DNA of 21,432 bases from UBA1381 sp964399965 (GCA_964399965.1 CAYNRX010000039.1:1-21432); one strand, 5' to 3'. Shown: positions 6,985 to 13,632, counted from the stretch's first letter. Notes: generated by a model from the sequence alone, not told the origin. Program-made: numbers and translations.

Positions 6985-8136
6985 TCACGTACCGCTTACT
7001 ACAGTAGCGTTACCGGCTTTCCTGGCCTTAGATTCGGCCGTGACCTCGGCAACGGTTATCTTGTGGCCGTTTGTGGCTGTTATCTCCGCGCCGTTGTTGA
7101 TCTGCGTCCATGATGACAGATCCTGATCGTAGGTCACCTCCGGAGCGGTGGACGCTGCCGTCTTATACACCAGCCTATGACTGCCTATCGGATTCGGTTC
7201 AACGGTGATCACGGTATTTCCGGCTGTCTCCGTCGCCTCTGATTTTACTGTAAGTGTCCCAAGCGTCGGCGTTCCCGCCTTAAACGCCGCAAATGCGTCG
7301 TCCTTGACCACTAAAAAGCCCAGGCGCATAGTTGCCTTTATTGCCACCATGTCCTGCTCTGCCAGGGACAGCGGTTTGCCATCGGTATCTAAAGTCCCCT
7401 GAAGCGTCGCTTCGGTGAGCACCTCATATTTCAGCTCATCGCGGATACCGACAATGATGTAATTCCATGCACCCGTTATCAGGTCGGCCTTTGTGCTGTC
7501 CCAGGCGCCGTTTCTGACAAACTCGATAGGCTCGCCGTATAGCTCCTCGCCGGACGTGCCGTTCACATACGCCGGAGCACCTACGCTATCGCGGAGCTTG
7601 CGCAGCATATTCTTCGTGCCTATCCTGCCGATAAATCCGTCAGGTTCAAGCCCTGCTTCCTCCACTAAAGCCATAGCGTCCGATACCGCTATATCGATGT
7701 TCGTATCATCAACAACGATCATGCCGCTGTCCTCTATCGCGCCCCAAATGCTTGTTGCAAACGGGCTGTCCGTACCGAACAGGCAGGCCGCGTCTATCTT
7801 CTTGTAAAACGCTTCTGCGATAAGTGGGCGCAGCTCGCCGAATACGTCTATCACGCTGTCCTCCAGCTTCTCGCGCGTTACCGGGATAATGACGGCCAGC
7901 TTTTTGGCCTTTATCTCCGGGTGTATCCAGGTTGCCCCGGAGGTCTGGATCCTTTCGCCCTCGCCTACCCAGTACGCGCTGCTGCCCTCGGCAAGGACGT
8001 TGAATTTTTTGGTATCGCTTGCCATGCTTTCGACAGCGGACATTCGCAGGATACTTGACCCGCGCGCCACATCGCCGATTATGTCTCTTGCCTGTTCCAC
8101 CGGGACAAAGCCCGATAATTCGTCTTTCAGATACAT
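6985..8136 (-). CDS. Major capsid protein, HK97 fold, with C-terminal Ig-like extension
   Basis: 383 residues from ATG 8136, with a GAGGAG site inside the end of the scaffold gene. Residues 1-290 carry the HK97-fold pattern of phage_capsid proteins without a large N-terminal delta domain: ARGSSILRMSAVESM, FNVLAEGSSAYWVGEGERI, IIPVTREKLEDSV (spine), a helix with AFYKKIDAACLFGTDSPF, and ATMRLGFLVVKDDAFAAFKA near the core's end. The last 85 or so residues (TLGTLTVKSEATETAGNTVI onward) form a separate Thr/Val-rich beta domain of a type common as a surface or decoration-like domain in Firmicutes phages. It follows the scaffold gene after one base, fitting T-number assembly with a separate scaffold. 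No capsid protease gene is visible nearby. Confidence 0.94.
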   Translation of the reverse strand: MYLKDELSGFVPVEQARDIIGDVARGSSILRMSAVESMASDTKKFNVLAEGSSAYWVGEGERIQTSGATWIHPEIKAKKLAVIIPVTREKLEDSVIDVFGELRPLIAEAFYKKIDAACLFGTDSPFATSIWGAIEDSGMIVVDDTNIDIAVSDAMALVEEAGLEPDGFIGRIGTKNMLRKLRDSVGAPAYVNGTSGEELYGEPIEFVRNGAWDSTKADLITGAWNYIIVGIRDELKYEVLTEATLQGTLDTDGKPLSLAEQDMVAIKATMRLGFLVVKDDAFAAFKAGTPTLGTLTVKSEATETAGNTVITVEPNPIGSHRLVYKTAASTAPEVTYDQDLSSWTQINNGAEITATNGHKITVAEVTAESKARKAGNATVVSGT

Positions 8137-8137
8137 C

Positions 8138-8626
8138 TTATCTCCTCCTCTGGTTTTTGCGGATTATATCCACTGTTCTCTCGGCCGCTTTTCCGCTTTC
8201 GGGCGCAAGCCCCGGCGTCTTTCCTCGGAGCCGGTCGCTGACCGCAGTCTCGACTGCCGCATCAAACGCTTTCTTTAAGGCTTTAACCGCGGCTGTCGTG
8301 CTTCGCTCATCTTTGTCTGCAAGTCTTGGCGCAAGCTCCGCCGGAAGCCCTGCCGCGGCAAGCTCCGCCTTTGCATGGGTAACGAGCTTTTCATGCGCAA
8401 ACTCCTCCTTCTCGCGCTCGAGAGTCTCACGCGCGATCCTGATCTCTTCCTCATCGCGCTTTGAGCCTTCAAGCCCTGCCAGCTTCTGCTGCTGTTCAAA
8501 CTCGGCCTTAAGTTCGCGCTCTCTTTCGGCTACCGCCGCTTGTAACTGTTCGGTGGTATACGTCTGCGCGCTCTCCTTCGGGGCTTCTGCGCCCGGCTCT
8601 GCCTTAAGGGTCGTTTCCTCTGCCAA
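8138..8626 (-). CDS. Capsid scaffold protein, DUF4355/gp20 type
   Basis: Scaffolds guide shell assembly and leave the mature head. I place the start at TTG 8626 because AAAGGAGG lies eight bases before it; an upstream in-frame ATG at 8650 has no good site, and still longer readings translate the tRNA-like sequence. The 162-residue product is highly charged: an acidic N-terminus, a coiled coil (about residues 25-80, rich in Glu, Lys, Gln, Arg) and a conserved block LAAAGLPAELAPRLADKDER then VKALKKAFDAAVETAV, which is the DUF4355 signature. The tail is basic (RKNQRRR), probably contacting capsid subunits. It directly precedes the capsid gene. Confidence 0.88.
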   Translation of the reverse strand: MAEETTLKAEPGAEAPKESAQTYTTEQLQAAVAERERELKAEFEQQQKLAGLEGSKRDEEEIRIARETLEREKEEFAHEKLVTHAKAELAAAGLPAELAPRLADKDERSTTAAVKALKKAFDAAVETAVSDRLRGKTPGLAPESGKAAERTVDIIRKNQRRR

Positions 8627-8685
8627 TGTGATCTCCTCCTTTTCGGGCATAAAAATAGAGCAGTTTTGTGCCTTGCTCAGGGCAT

Positions 8686-8730
8686 TGGGAAGGACGGGGG
8701 TCGAACCCGCCACTCATGCCTCTCTTCCCA
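8686..8730 (-). other. tRNA-like acceptor/T-arm mini-structure (no D or anticodon arm)
   Basis: On the minus strand TGGGAAG (8730-8724) is the exact complement of CTTCCCA (8692-8686). Directly before the second strand is a T-arm: GCGGG stem, the canonical seven-base loop TTCGACC, and CCCGT (one G-U pair). Only twelve or so bases lie where a tRNA has its D, anticodon and variable arms, so this is not a functional tRNA. The element begins two bases after the run of T of the neighbouring terminator and ends 59 bases before the scaffold start. It could be a tRNA remnant or an RNase P-recognised mini-substrate. Confidence 0.6.
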
Positions 8731-8732
8731 TG

Positions 8733-8760
8733 AAAAAAGCACATCGCTTTTGATGTGCTT
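8733..8760 (-). terminator. Intrinsic terminator between the Cys-rich gene and scaffold gene
   Basis: AAGCACATC (8760-8752) pairs perfectly with GATGTGCTT (8745-8737) across AAAAGC, followed by TTTT (six T counting the stem end). It faces the late transcript in mid-operon, 106 bases before the scaffold start. Confidence 0.9.
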
Positions 8761-8788
8761 ATAAACCAATATTCTGTTGTCTCAGCCT

Positions 8789-8974
8789 CTACTCGTCTAC
8801 ATGATACTTGCAGGATTTACAAACTTTTACTTCCTCTTCAAACGAACGTATTCCCGGCATATCAAATTCAGGGCACCCACATACAGCGGCGCTACATCGG
8901 ACAAAACATTCGTCCATATCTATTTCATTTCCATCAATAGGACATCTAACGGGATACTTTGTATCAATACCCAT
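8789..8974 (-). CDS. Small Cys-rich protein, function unknown
   Basis: 61 residues from ATG 8974, overlapping the end of the head morphogenesis gene by 11 bases. It carries seven cysteines: C11 and C23, a cluster C27/C32/C34 in CSAAVCGC, and a C-terminal CKSC (C52, C55) followed by KYH. This suggests a small zinc-binding protein. Small genes with a similar CPI...C...CKxCKYH layout commonly occur at this place in Firmicutes phages, from memory. Because the upstream protein ends in a toxin-like domain, an immunity role is possible, but nothing in the sequence shows it. A terminator follows. Confidence 0.75.
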   Translation of the reverse strand: MGIDTKYPVRCPIDGNEIDMDECFVRCSAAVCGCPEFDMPGIRSFEEEVKVCKSCKYHVDE

Positions 8975-10541
8975 GTTTTTTTAGCACCTCCATGATTTTT
9001 ATCACATCGCCTTCAAACTGTTCTTCTTTAAAAGCTGTACGGATATAATTCCCCTCAAGATTAACATAAGCCGCGCCTTTATCGCTATAATATCTCTCAT
9101 ACAATCCTTTCCATACGGTACGAGATACTTTTGCAGTGGTTACAAATTCTGTGGCTTCGTCCCTGGTCACTTTGTGCCCGCGTTCCTTATTTACGTGTTC
9201 ATCGTCAAAACCAAGTGTTTTAATATCTATTTCCTTAGGCGGAATGTGGAAACTTCCTTGAGGGAACAGCGTATGTAATTCAGCAGCGCAACGATAATCG
9301 TTAATCGTAGATTTCGCATTGTCTTTTTTGTATCGATAAAACCCTTTCAGCTCTTTCCATTTCTCACTATCATTATACTTCAAATCCTGGAACTTGTCAA
9401 ACGTTTTCGGCACGTTCTTCGCGCCCAGACGCTCTTTATACCGCTCATACTGCTTCTTGTCCGCCGACTTGTTCCGCAGTATGCGCACGTTCTTCTCAAG
9501 CGCCGTTTTCTGCTCGGGGGTAAGGATTTCAAGCCATTCCTCATAAGTCATGCTGCCGTCGACCGTGTAATTTTTCCCTGTTTGAGGATCCCGTGCAATC
9601 CTTGTTTTAGGCACGCTTCTTTCCGCTATCGTTGTACCGCGGCAGTTAGGGTGAAACGGCGGATAATTCTTCCCGGTAGCGGCCTGTGAAACGGGGAAAA
9701 CTTTCCCGTCCATAGAACCGCACAGGCTGCAAGTCCTGCTGTCAAGCGTTTCTACCACCCTGTAATCCGGCGTCCCTGCCTCTTTATACGCCTTCTTGTC
9801 CGCCTCTCCTGCAAAATGCGCCGTTTCCGTGCGCACGAGCCGGTACGTCGCCGCCTGTATATCCCCGGGGGAATTAACATACTTTTCAAGCTCCTTCGCC
9901 ATATCCGAAACGCTTGCTCCCGAGGCTATCCCGCCGGCGATTATGCTGTTTACCGCGCTTGCAAATCCATCGCTGTGCTTCCACAGCCGTTTGCTGAACG
10001 TGCTGCCAGCCCACGGCTCATTTAAAACCTCCTCGACCGTGCGTTTGTCCAGAACTGCAAAATTGATCCCTCTGTCAAACCGTTCTGCCGTATCGTGTAT
10101 TGTGGTATAATAGGATCTCTCAAAGGCTTCCGTATAATGCTCAGTCTGTAATTGCTCAACCTTTTGGGCGGCCTTAATTATCTCCATTTCCGCCTGTGCC
10201 TTAAGCTCTTCAAGCCGCGTTATCCTGTATTCATAAGCAAGGGATGATATCAGCCTTGAAATGCGCTTTCTTTCCTGCGGGCTTTTGGCGGCGTCCAAAA
10301 GGGCGTTAAGCTCCGCAAAAAGCTCTTTTCGCTGGGCAAGATTTATCGGCGATGCGCCTATATTCGGCATCGCTCCGGCAGCTTCGGCATTTTTAAGCAC
10401 ATTTTTTATGCGCTTTTCAATATCCTCGATGGCTTTCTGATAAGCCCTTATTGCGGCGCGCGCCCTTTGGTTGGCGTCATCAAAATTTTCTGCGGCGCAG
10501 GCCTTGGCTCTTTTCTGCCAGTAGCTGTCATTCCTCTTCAT
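8964..10541 (-). CDS. Head morphogenesis protein (SPP1 gp7/Mu F-like) with toxin-like C-terminal domain
   Basis: 525 residues from ATG 10541, overlapping the portal end by 14 bases. Residues 1-150 are a helical, charged N-terminus. Residues about 150-312 form the phage Mu F-like domain: AERFDRGINF, WKHSDGFASAVNSII, RLVRTETAHFAGEA, and the signature with C271/C274 and FHPNCRGTT (H297, C300). These proteins enter the head in few copies with the portal. Beyond about residue 410 a further domain continues to the C-terminus: EIDIKTLGFDDEHV, RGHKVTRDEATEFVTTAKVS, WKGLYERYYSDKGAAYVNLE and IRTAF. That layout is consistent with the barnase/EndoU/colicin/RelE-like (PBECR) nucleases known on the ends of phage head proteins, which may act as injected effectors. 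The family call is from memory of the pattern. Confidence 0.9.
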   Translation of the reverse strand: MKRNDSYWQKRAKACAAENFDDANQRARAAIRAYQKAIEDIEKRIKNVLKNAEAAGAMPNIGASPINLAQRKELFAELNALLDAAKSPQERKRISRLISSLAYEYRITRLEELKAQAEMEIIKAAQKVEQLQTEHYTEAFERSYYTTIHDTAERFDRGINFAVLDKRTVEEVLNEPWAGSTFSKRLWKHSDGFASAVNSIIAGGIASGASVSDMAKELEKYVNSPGDIQAATYRLVRTETAHFAGEADKKAYKEAGTPDYRVVETLDSRTCSLCGSMDGKVFPVSQAATGKNYPPFHPNCRGTTIAERSVPKTRIARDPQTGKNYTVDGSMTYEEWLEILTPEQKTALEKNVRILRNKSADKKQYERYKERLGAKNVPKTFDKFQDLKYNDSEKWKELKGFYRYKKDNAKSTINDYRCAAELHTLFPQGSFHIPPKEIDIKTLGFDDEHVNKERGHKVTRDEATEFVTTAKVSRTVWKGLYERYYSDKGAAYVNLEGNYIRTAFKEEQFEGDVIKIMEVLKKHGY

Positions 10542-11886
10542 CGTATATTCTCATCGTCCTGTACTCGTCCTCGGCCGCGTCAACCGCTTGCTGTGCCTGC
10601 CGTTTTTGCTCCTCCTCCAAAAGCTGCTGTTCTTCCTTCTCGTCCGAGATAAAGGACAGCTGCCCGATAAGCGTTTCATTAGACACCATACCGCTCAGGT
10701 TTACCAGCATCTGCGATATTTCCAGTTCGTTGGCAGGCAAATTCCGCGTAAATACCAGATCCACCTCATACACCGGTACATCCGCCATCTGCCGCTTTAA
10801 ACTCAGCATATGCGCATACAGCTTGAACCTCTCCTTTAACGACCGTGCGAAATACCGCTCTTTATTCTTCGTATGCTGTTCAAAGCCCATCAGCTTGTAT
10901 TTTATCGCCACGCCAGACAGATTGTTGCCGAAGCTCTCGTCCGACAGATCCGGCACCATAGAAAAACGGTGGATATCGTCCTTCAGATCATCACGCAGCA
11001 CCTTGACGTCGGTCTCACTCAAAGCCTTTGACAGATATTTTGCATCCGACTGATCGAAGTCGGAGATCAATATTTTTTCGCGCCGCAGCTTTTTGGCCGT
11101 ATCGGTGTCCAGCTCTATGTTTTTCAAAAACAAAAAACTTTCCACGAACTGTTCTTTATCGTTGACACGGTCGCTCTCCAGCAGATTGTACGCGTCTATC
11201 AGCGGTATCAGCTGTTCAAAATCACCCTGGCACTCCGCATTATTGTGGTATTCTATCATCGGCACCGCGCCGAAATAGTGCGCCGCCGTTTCCACAAGCG
11301 TTGGATGCGCCCCGGTGCGGCCTCGGAAGTGATAGCTGTATGATGCATCGTAAACAAATATTTCCCGACTGTCGGCCTGCCCCGAAAGCGTTTTCGTATC
11401 GTAAAAGTACACTCCCAACACTCTATTGCGTTCCACCGTATCGTCATACACAATAAAACCATTTTCCGGCGGTATCAGCGCGCTTTTTATGCCGCCGTCC
11501 TCATCGGTATATACAAGCTCTGACGTGCTGCCGTATATCATCATAGACTTTGCCAGCTCCTGGTCAAGGCTTGCAATATCCTGCTTTATGTAAGCCTGCT
11601 GCAGCGCCGATATATCAACGTCGTCAGCGGCGGCATAGGCGACGGCGTTGCCCACCAGGTACGATACCGTCATATCAACGATATACTTTGCGTGGTTGCA
11701 GACAACGCGCGTATTCGGTGCCGACGGTTCAGCCCGTTTCCGTAAAAGAATCGACTGTTTTCCCAGATAATACCGTCCCAGCTTTTCAAGCCCGAGGTAT
11801 TTGTCGCTTGTTTCATACAGCGACACCAATTCCGACACCAGCTTCGGTGTAACTCCTGCTGAAAGCTCTTTTTCGTTTATCACCAT
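10528..11886 (-). CDS. Portal protein, SPP1 gp6 type (C-terminal module of the fusion, possible separate product)
   Basis: The portal is the dodecameric ring at the head vertex through which DNA enters. The module starts at an ATG at 11884-11886 that has a ribosome binding site AGGAGG 11 bases upstream, so it can be made alone as a 452-residue protein of normal length. MVINEKELSAGVTPKLVSEL is the normal N-terminus of this family. Family features follow: KQSILLRKRAEPSAPNTRVV, NHAKYIVDMTVSYLVGNAV, IPPENGFIVYDD, FGAVPMIEYHNN, QLIPLIDAYNLLESDRVND, and a C-terminal helix with SGVAIKYKLMGFEQ. The end is acidic (EDEYRTMRIYDEEE). There is no stop codon between it and the terminase frame upstream. Confidence 0.85.
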   Translation of the reverse strand: MVINEKELSAGVTPKLVSELVSLYETSDKYLGLEKLGRYYLGKQSILLRKRAEPSAPNTRVVCNHAKYIVDMTVSYLVGNAVAYAAADDVDISALQQAYIKQDIASLDQELAKSMMIYGSTSELVYTDEDGGIKSALIPPENGFIVYDDTVERNRVLGVYFYDTKTLSGQADSREIFVYDASYSYHFRGRTGAHPTLVETAAHYFGAVPMIEYHNNAECQGDFEQLIPLIDAYNLLESDRVNDKEQFVESFLFLKNIELDTDTAKKLRREKILISDFDQSDAKYLSKALSETDVKVLRDDLKDDIHRFSMVPDLSDESFGNNLSGVAIKYKLMGFEQHTKNKERYFARSLKERFKLYAHMLSLKRQMADVPVYEVDLVFTRNLPANELEISQMLVNLSGMVSNETLIGQLSFISDEKEEQQLLEEEQKRQAQQAVDAAEDEYRTMRIYDEEE

Positions 11887-13086
11887 ATCCCTATCGTCCT
11901 CCTGTCCGCCGTCCTGGCGGTCTTTTTTAGCTGCATAATGTGTATACACCGCATAACGCAGCGCGTCCAAAACATCGTCGTTTAGCTTGACCGGCTCGCC
12001 CGTGCGCTCGTTCCATACGTACTGGTATATCTCATCTGCAAACCGCGCTTTGTCCTTGGCGTCTATTTTGTATATTTTTAGCGTCCCCGTTTTAAACCTG
12101 CGCGCCACCTGTTCAATGCCTGACAGCACCGCCTTGTCGGCGTTTTTTGCCCGTATGCCCTCACGCCTAAACCGCGCTATATGCTCCGGCCGCGCCGTAT
12201 CGCAGTAAAAGGGGATGTTTCCGTATCTTGCTTTTATGCTTTTTGCCACCTGCACCCAGTGATCGATCTCCATGTGCTGCTGCGCATACTCCTCTATGAA
12301 AACCGTCTCGCCGCTGTCGGTCGTCCCTAAAAGCACGACCGCCCCGAAATGCTCATACCCCCAGTCAACGCCTGCAAAATATTCCGTAAAATCAAAGCCC
12401 TCAAGGCTTTTGATATACAGCTCCTCCTTAAAATCGGGGTACACAACTCCCGCAGCGGCCACCCATTTGCCCAAAATATCCCGGTCGTAAAACATTCCCG
12501 AGGGAGTGGTCTTTACCATGCTGTCGACATATTCTGAGTCAATAGCGGTGTTGTCAAAAAGTGAAAAGTGAAACGCCCGCACGCCGGAGCCTTCCTCCAG
12601 GTCTATAAGCTCCCGCTTGATAGGGTGCGACGGATCTTCCGGATTGGTATCGATCAGGATACGCGCTCCGGGATATGAGCAGCGCGAAATGGCTTCCTTG
12701 ACAAACGTATCGTGCAGAGCCGTGCCCTCGTTCAAAAACGCTCCAGCCGCCGTGAATCCGCGCACCTTTTTCCAGGCGTCAGATCTTGCTCCTTCAAAGC
12801 AGTACACGCGGTTCCCGAACAGCTCGAACGCGTTATGGCGGTTAAGCCTCAGCTCATGGCCTAATATCTCTTCGATATCATCGATGACGTTTCTGCGGAT
12901 AGCCGAAAGCGTCGCCCCTCCCAGTATGAACGACACTCCTTTCCCTCTGTACCGCGCTATATGGCCGAGAAAGATGTACGTCAGTATAAATGTCTTACCC
13001 GAACGCTTCGCGCCGTGGCAGATGAGTATTTTGGGGTTTTCCCGCACTGCGCAGTGTAGTACCTCAGTCTGTTTTTTCGTCAGCAC
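10528..13086 (-). CDS. terL: Terminase large subunit fused in frame to portal protein
   Basis: One 852-codon frame from GTG 13086 (GAGGTG seven bases upstream) with no stop. Residues 1-400 are a complete TerL: Walker A HGAKRSGKT (24-32), Walker B ending in LNE with E120, the coupling motif DTNPEDPSHP, and the nuclease with D241 (VDWGYEH), D296 (CDTARPEH) and the DDVLDALRYAV block near 370. Residues 401-852 are an SPP1-type portal. Normally the two genes are separate. The junction (KKDRQDGGQEDDRD, then Met401) is acidic and linker-like. A run of six A at 11928-11923 lies just before it. Losing one A would shift terL to a TGA overlapping the portal ATG by three bases; gaining one would stop it at a TAG nearby. 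The fusion is therefore either real, or the result of a single indel in the homopolymer in this genome or assembly. Confidence 0.88.
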   Translation of the reverse strand: MLTKKQTEVLHCAVRENPKILICHGAKRSGKTFILTYIFLGHIARYRGKGVSFILGGATLSAIRRNVIDDIEEILGHELRLNRHNAFELFGNRVYCFEGARSDAWKKVRGFTAAGAFLNEGTALHDTFVKEAISRCSYPGARILIDTNPEDPSHPIKRELIDLEEGSGVRAFHFSLFDNTAIDSEYVDSMVKTTPSGMFYDRDILGKWVAAAGVVYPDFKEELYIKSLEGFDFTEYFAGVDWGYEHFGAVVLLGTTDSGETVFIEEYAQQHMEIDHWVQVAKSIKARYGNIPFYCDTARPEHIARFRREGIRAKNADKAVLSGIEQVARRFKTGTLKIYKIDAKDKARFADEIYQYVWNERTGEPVKLNDDVLDALRYAVYTHYAAKKDRQDGGQEDDRDMVINEKELSAGVTPKLVSELVSLYETSDKYLGLEKLGRYYLGKQSILLRKRAEPSAPNTRVVCNHAKYIVDMTVSYLVGNAVAYAAADDVDISALQQAYIKQDIASLDQELAKSMMIYGSTSELVYTDEDGGIKSALIPPENGFIVYDDTVERNRVLGVYFYDTKTLSGQADSREIFVYDASYSYHFRGRTGAHPTLVETAAHYFGAVPMIEYHNNAECQGDFEQLIPLIDAYNLLESDRVNDKEQFVESFLFLKNIELDTDTAKKLRREKILISDFDQSDAKYLSKALSETDVKVLRDDLKDDIHRFSMVPDLSDESFGNNLSGVAIKYKLMGFEQHTKNKERYFARSLKERFKLYAHMLSLKRQMADVPVYEVDLVFTRNLPANELEISQMLVNLSGMVSNETLIGQLSFISDEKEEQQLLEEEQKRQAQQAVDAAEDEYRTMRIYDEEE

Positions 13087-13438
13087 GTCCGAACACCTCG
13101 TTCAATTTATCGGCTGCCGCTTCATCAGAGCCGCTTGCACCCTCTTGACTGTCCGTCCAGCCGAAATTATTTTTAAGGCTAAAGATTACCCCTGCCACCT
13201 GCCCTTTGCCGTAGAGCCGTTCTTCTGCATACGCCTCGCAGGCGGCCTTTGCTTTTTTTATTGCGGGGAAAAACCTTTCATCCTTGCTGTAGTTTAAAAG
13301 CGTTTTCCTGTCAACGCCTATGAACACGGCAAGCCCGCTTAGGGTGTACGGCTTGCCGCTGCTGTCGCACTCTTTAAAATATTCGCTGATTTTCTCCTCA
13401 AGCTCCTTCACGCTTTTTATCTTCTTAGGTCTTGCCAT
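13064..13438 (-). CDS. terS: Terminase small subunit (P22 gp3-like)
   Basis: 124 residues from ATG 13438, behind the strong site GGGGAGGTGAG. TerS recognises the phage DNA's packaging site and hands it to TerL. It begins with a basic tail (MARPKKIKSVKELEEKISEY), then a helix-turn-helix-like region (YTLSGLAVFIGVDRKTLLNY), then KKAKAACEAYAEERLYGKGQ and SLKNNFGWTDSQ, the latter typical of gp3/terminase small subunits. The end is acidic. It overlaps terL by 23 bases, which suggests coupling. It is the first late gene and lies directly behind a terminator. Confidence 0.9.
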   Translation of the reverse strand: MARPKKIKSVKELEEKISEYFKECDSSGKPYTLSGLAVFIGVDRKTLLNYSKDERFFPAIKKAKAACEAYAEERLYGKGQVAGVIFSLKNNFGWTDSQEGASGSDEAAADKLNEVFGRADEKTD

Positions 13439-13456
13439 GCTCTCACCTCCCCAAAC

Positions 13457-13493
13457 AAAAAACCGCCCTGCAAAAATGCAAAAGCGGTTTTTT
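13457..13493 (-). terminator. Intrinsic terminator in the late leader, just before terS
   Basis: AAAAAACCGC (13493-13484) pairs with GCGGTTTTTT (13466-13457) on the minus strand, with a smaller inner pairing TGCA-TTTT-TGCA (13480-13469). The T run ends directly at the terS ribosome binding site. The arms read almost the same on the plus strand, so it may work in both directions. Confidence 0.78.
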
Positions 13494-13524
13494 GGATGTG
13501 ATCTTTATGAAGAGTAATAAGGTA

Positions 13525-13572
13525 GCGGGGCGCGCTTGATTGTCCTGACTTGTCAGGCAAGTTCTGCCCCGC
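13525..13572 (-). other. GC-rich stem-loop in the leader of the late operon
   Basis: GCGGGGC (13572-13566) pairs with GCCCCGC (13531-13525). Inside it CTTG pairs with CAAG, and CCTGA pairs with TCAGG across a CAAG tetraloop, giving a long branched hairpin on the transcript from the late promoter. It has no T run, so it is not itself a terminator. At 48 nt it is too short to be a tRNA. Candidate roles are an antitermination signal, a TerS packaging site, or a cos site. Confidence 0.6.
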
Positions 13573-13587
13573 ACTTTTTACAATACC

Positions 13588-13616
13588 ATTTTACCACATT
13601 TGCGACTGACATTCAA
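13588..13616 (-). promoter_or_regulatory. Late-operon promoter (extended -10)
   Basis: On the minus strand TTGAAT (13616-13611), a 17-base spacer and TAAAAT (13593-13588), with TG at the extended -10 position. It lies at the boundary between the DUF1492 gene and terS, and transcription should start near 13581. Only four of six bases of the -35 box match consensus, which fits an activator-aided promoter. Confidence 0.75.
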
Positions 13617-13632
13617 TGACATTTACTGACAT
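13607..13632 (-). repeat. Three TGACAT repeats spaced 10 bp, probable late-activator site
   Basis: TGACAT is present at 13607-13612, 13617-13622 and 13627-13632 (plus-strand reading; ATGTCA on the transcribed strand), each exactly 10 bp apart. They cover and lead into the -35 box of the late promoter and the end of the DUF1492 gene. Equal spacing by one turn puts all three on one face of the DNA. Confidence 0.75.

Noticed and set aside
8627..8713. N-terminal extension of the scaffold protein beginning MAGSTPVLPN.
   Set aside because: It translates the tRNA-like element; the AGGAGG-type site points to TTG 8626 as the true start.
8686..8730. A complete tRNA gene.
   Set aside because: The acceptor strands lie only 31 bases apart; there is no D arm or anticodon arm.
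8138..8753. Plus-strand frame 8019-8753 and others opposite the capsid and scaffold genes.
   Set aside because: They are shadows: Ser/Ala-rich products with no site, opposite genes with clear families.
11923..11929. A programmed frameshift at the A6 run in terL to produce a free terminase.
   Set aside because: The run is read as T AAA AAA G in the zero frame, so it does not match X XXY YYZ in phase. A low-level slip cannot be excluded, but a homopolymer indel explains the case better.
13525..13572. A tRNA gene based on the 7-bp GC stem GCGGGGC/GCCCCGC.
   Set aside because: Total length is 48 bases with no T-loop or anticodon arm.
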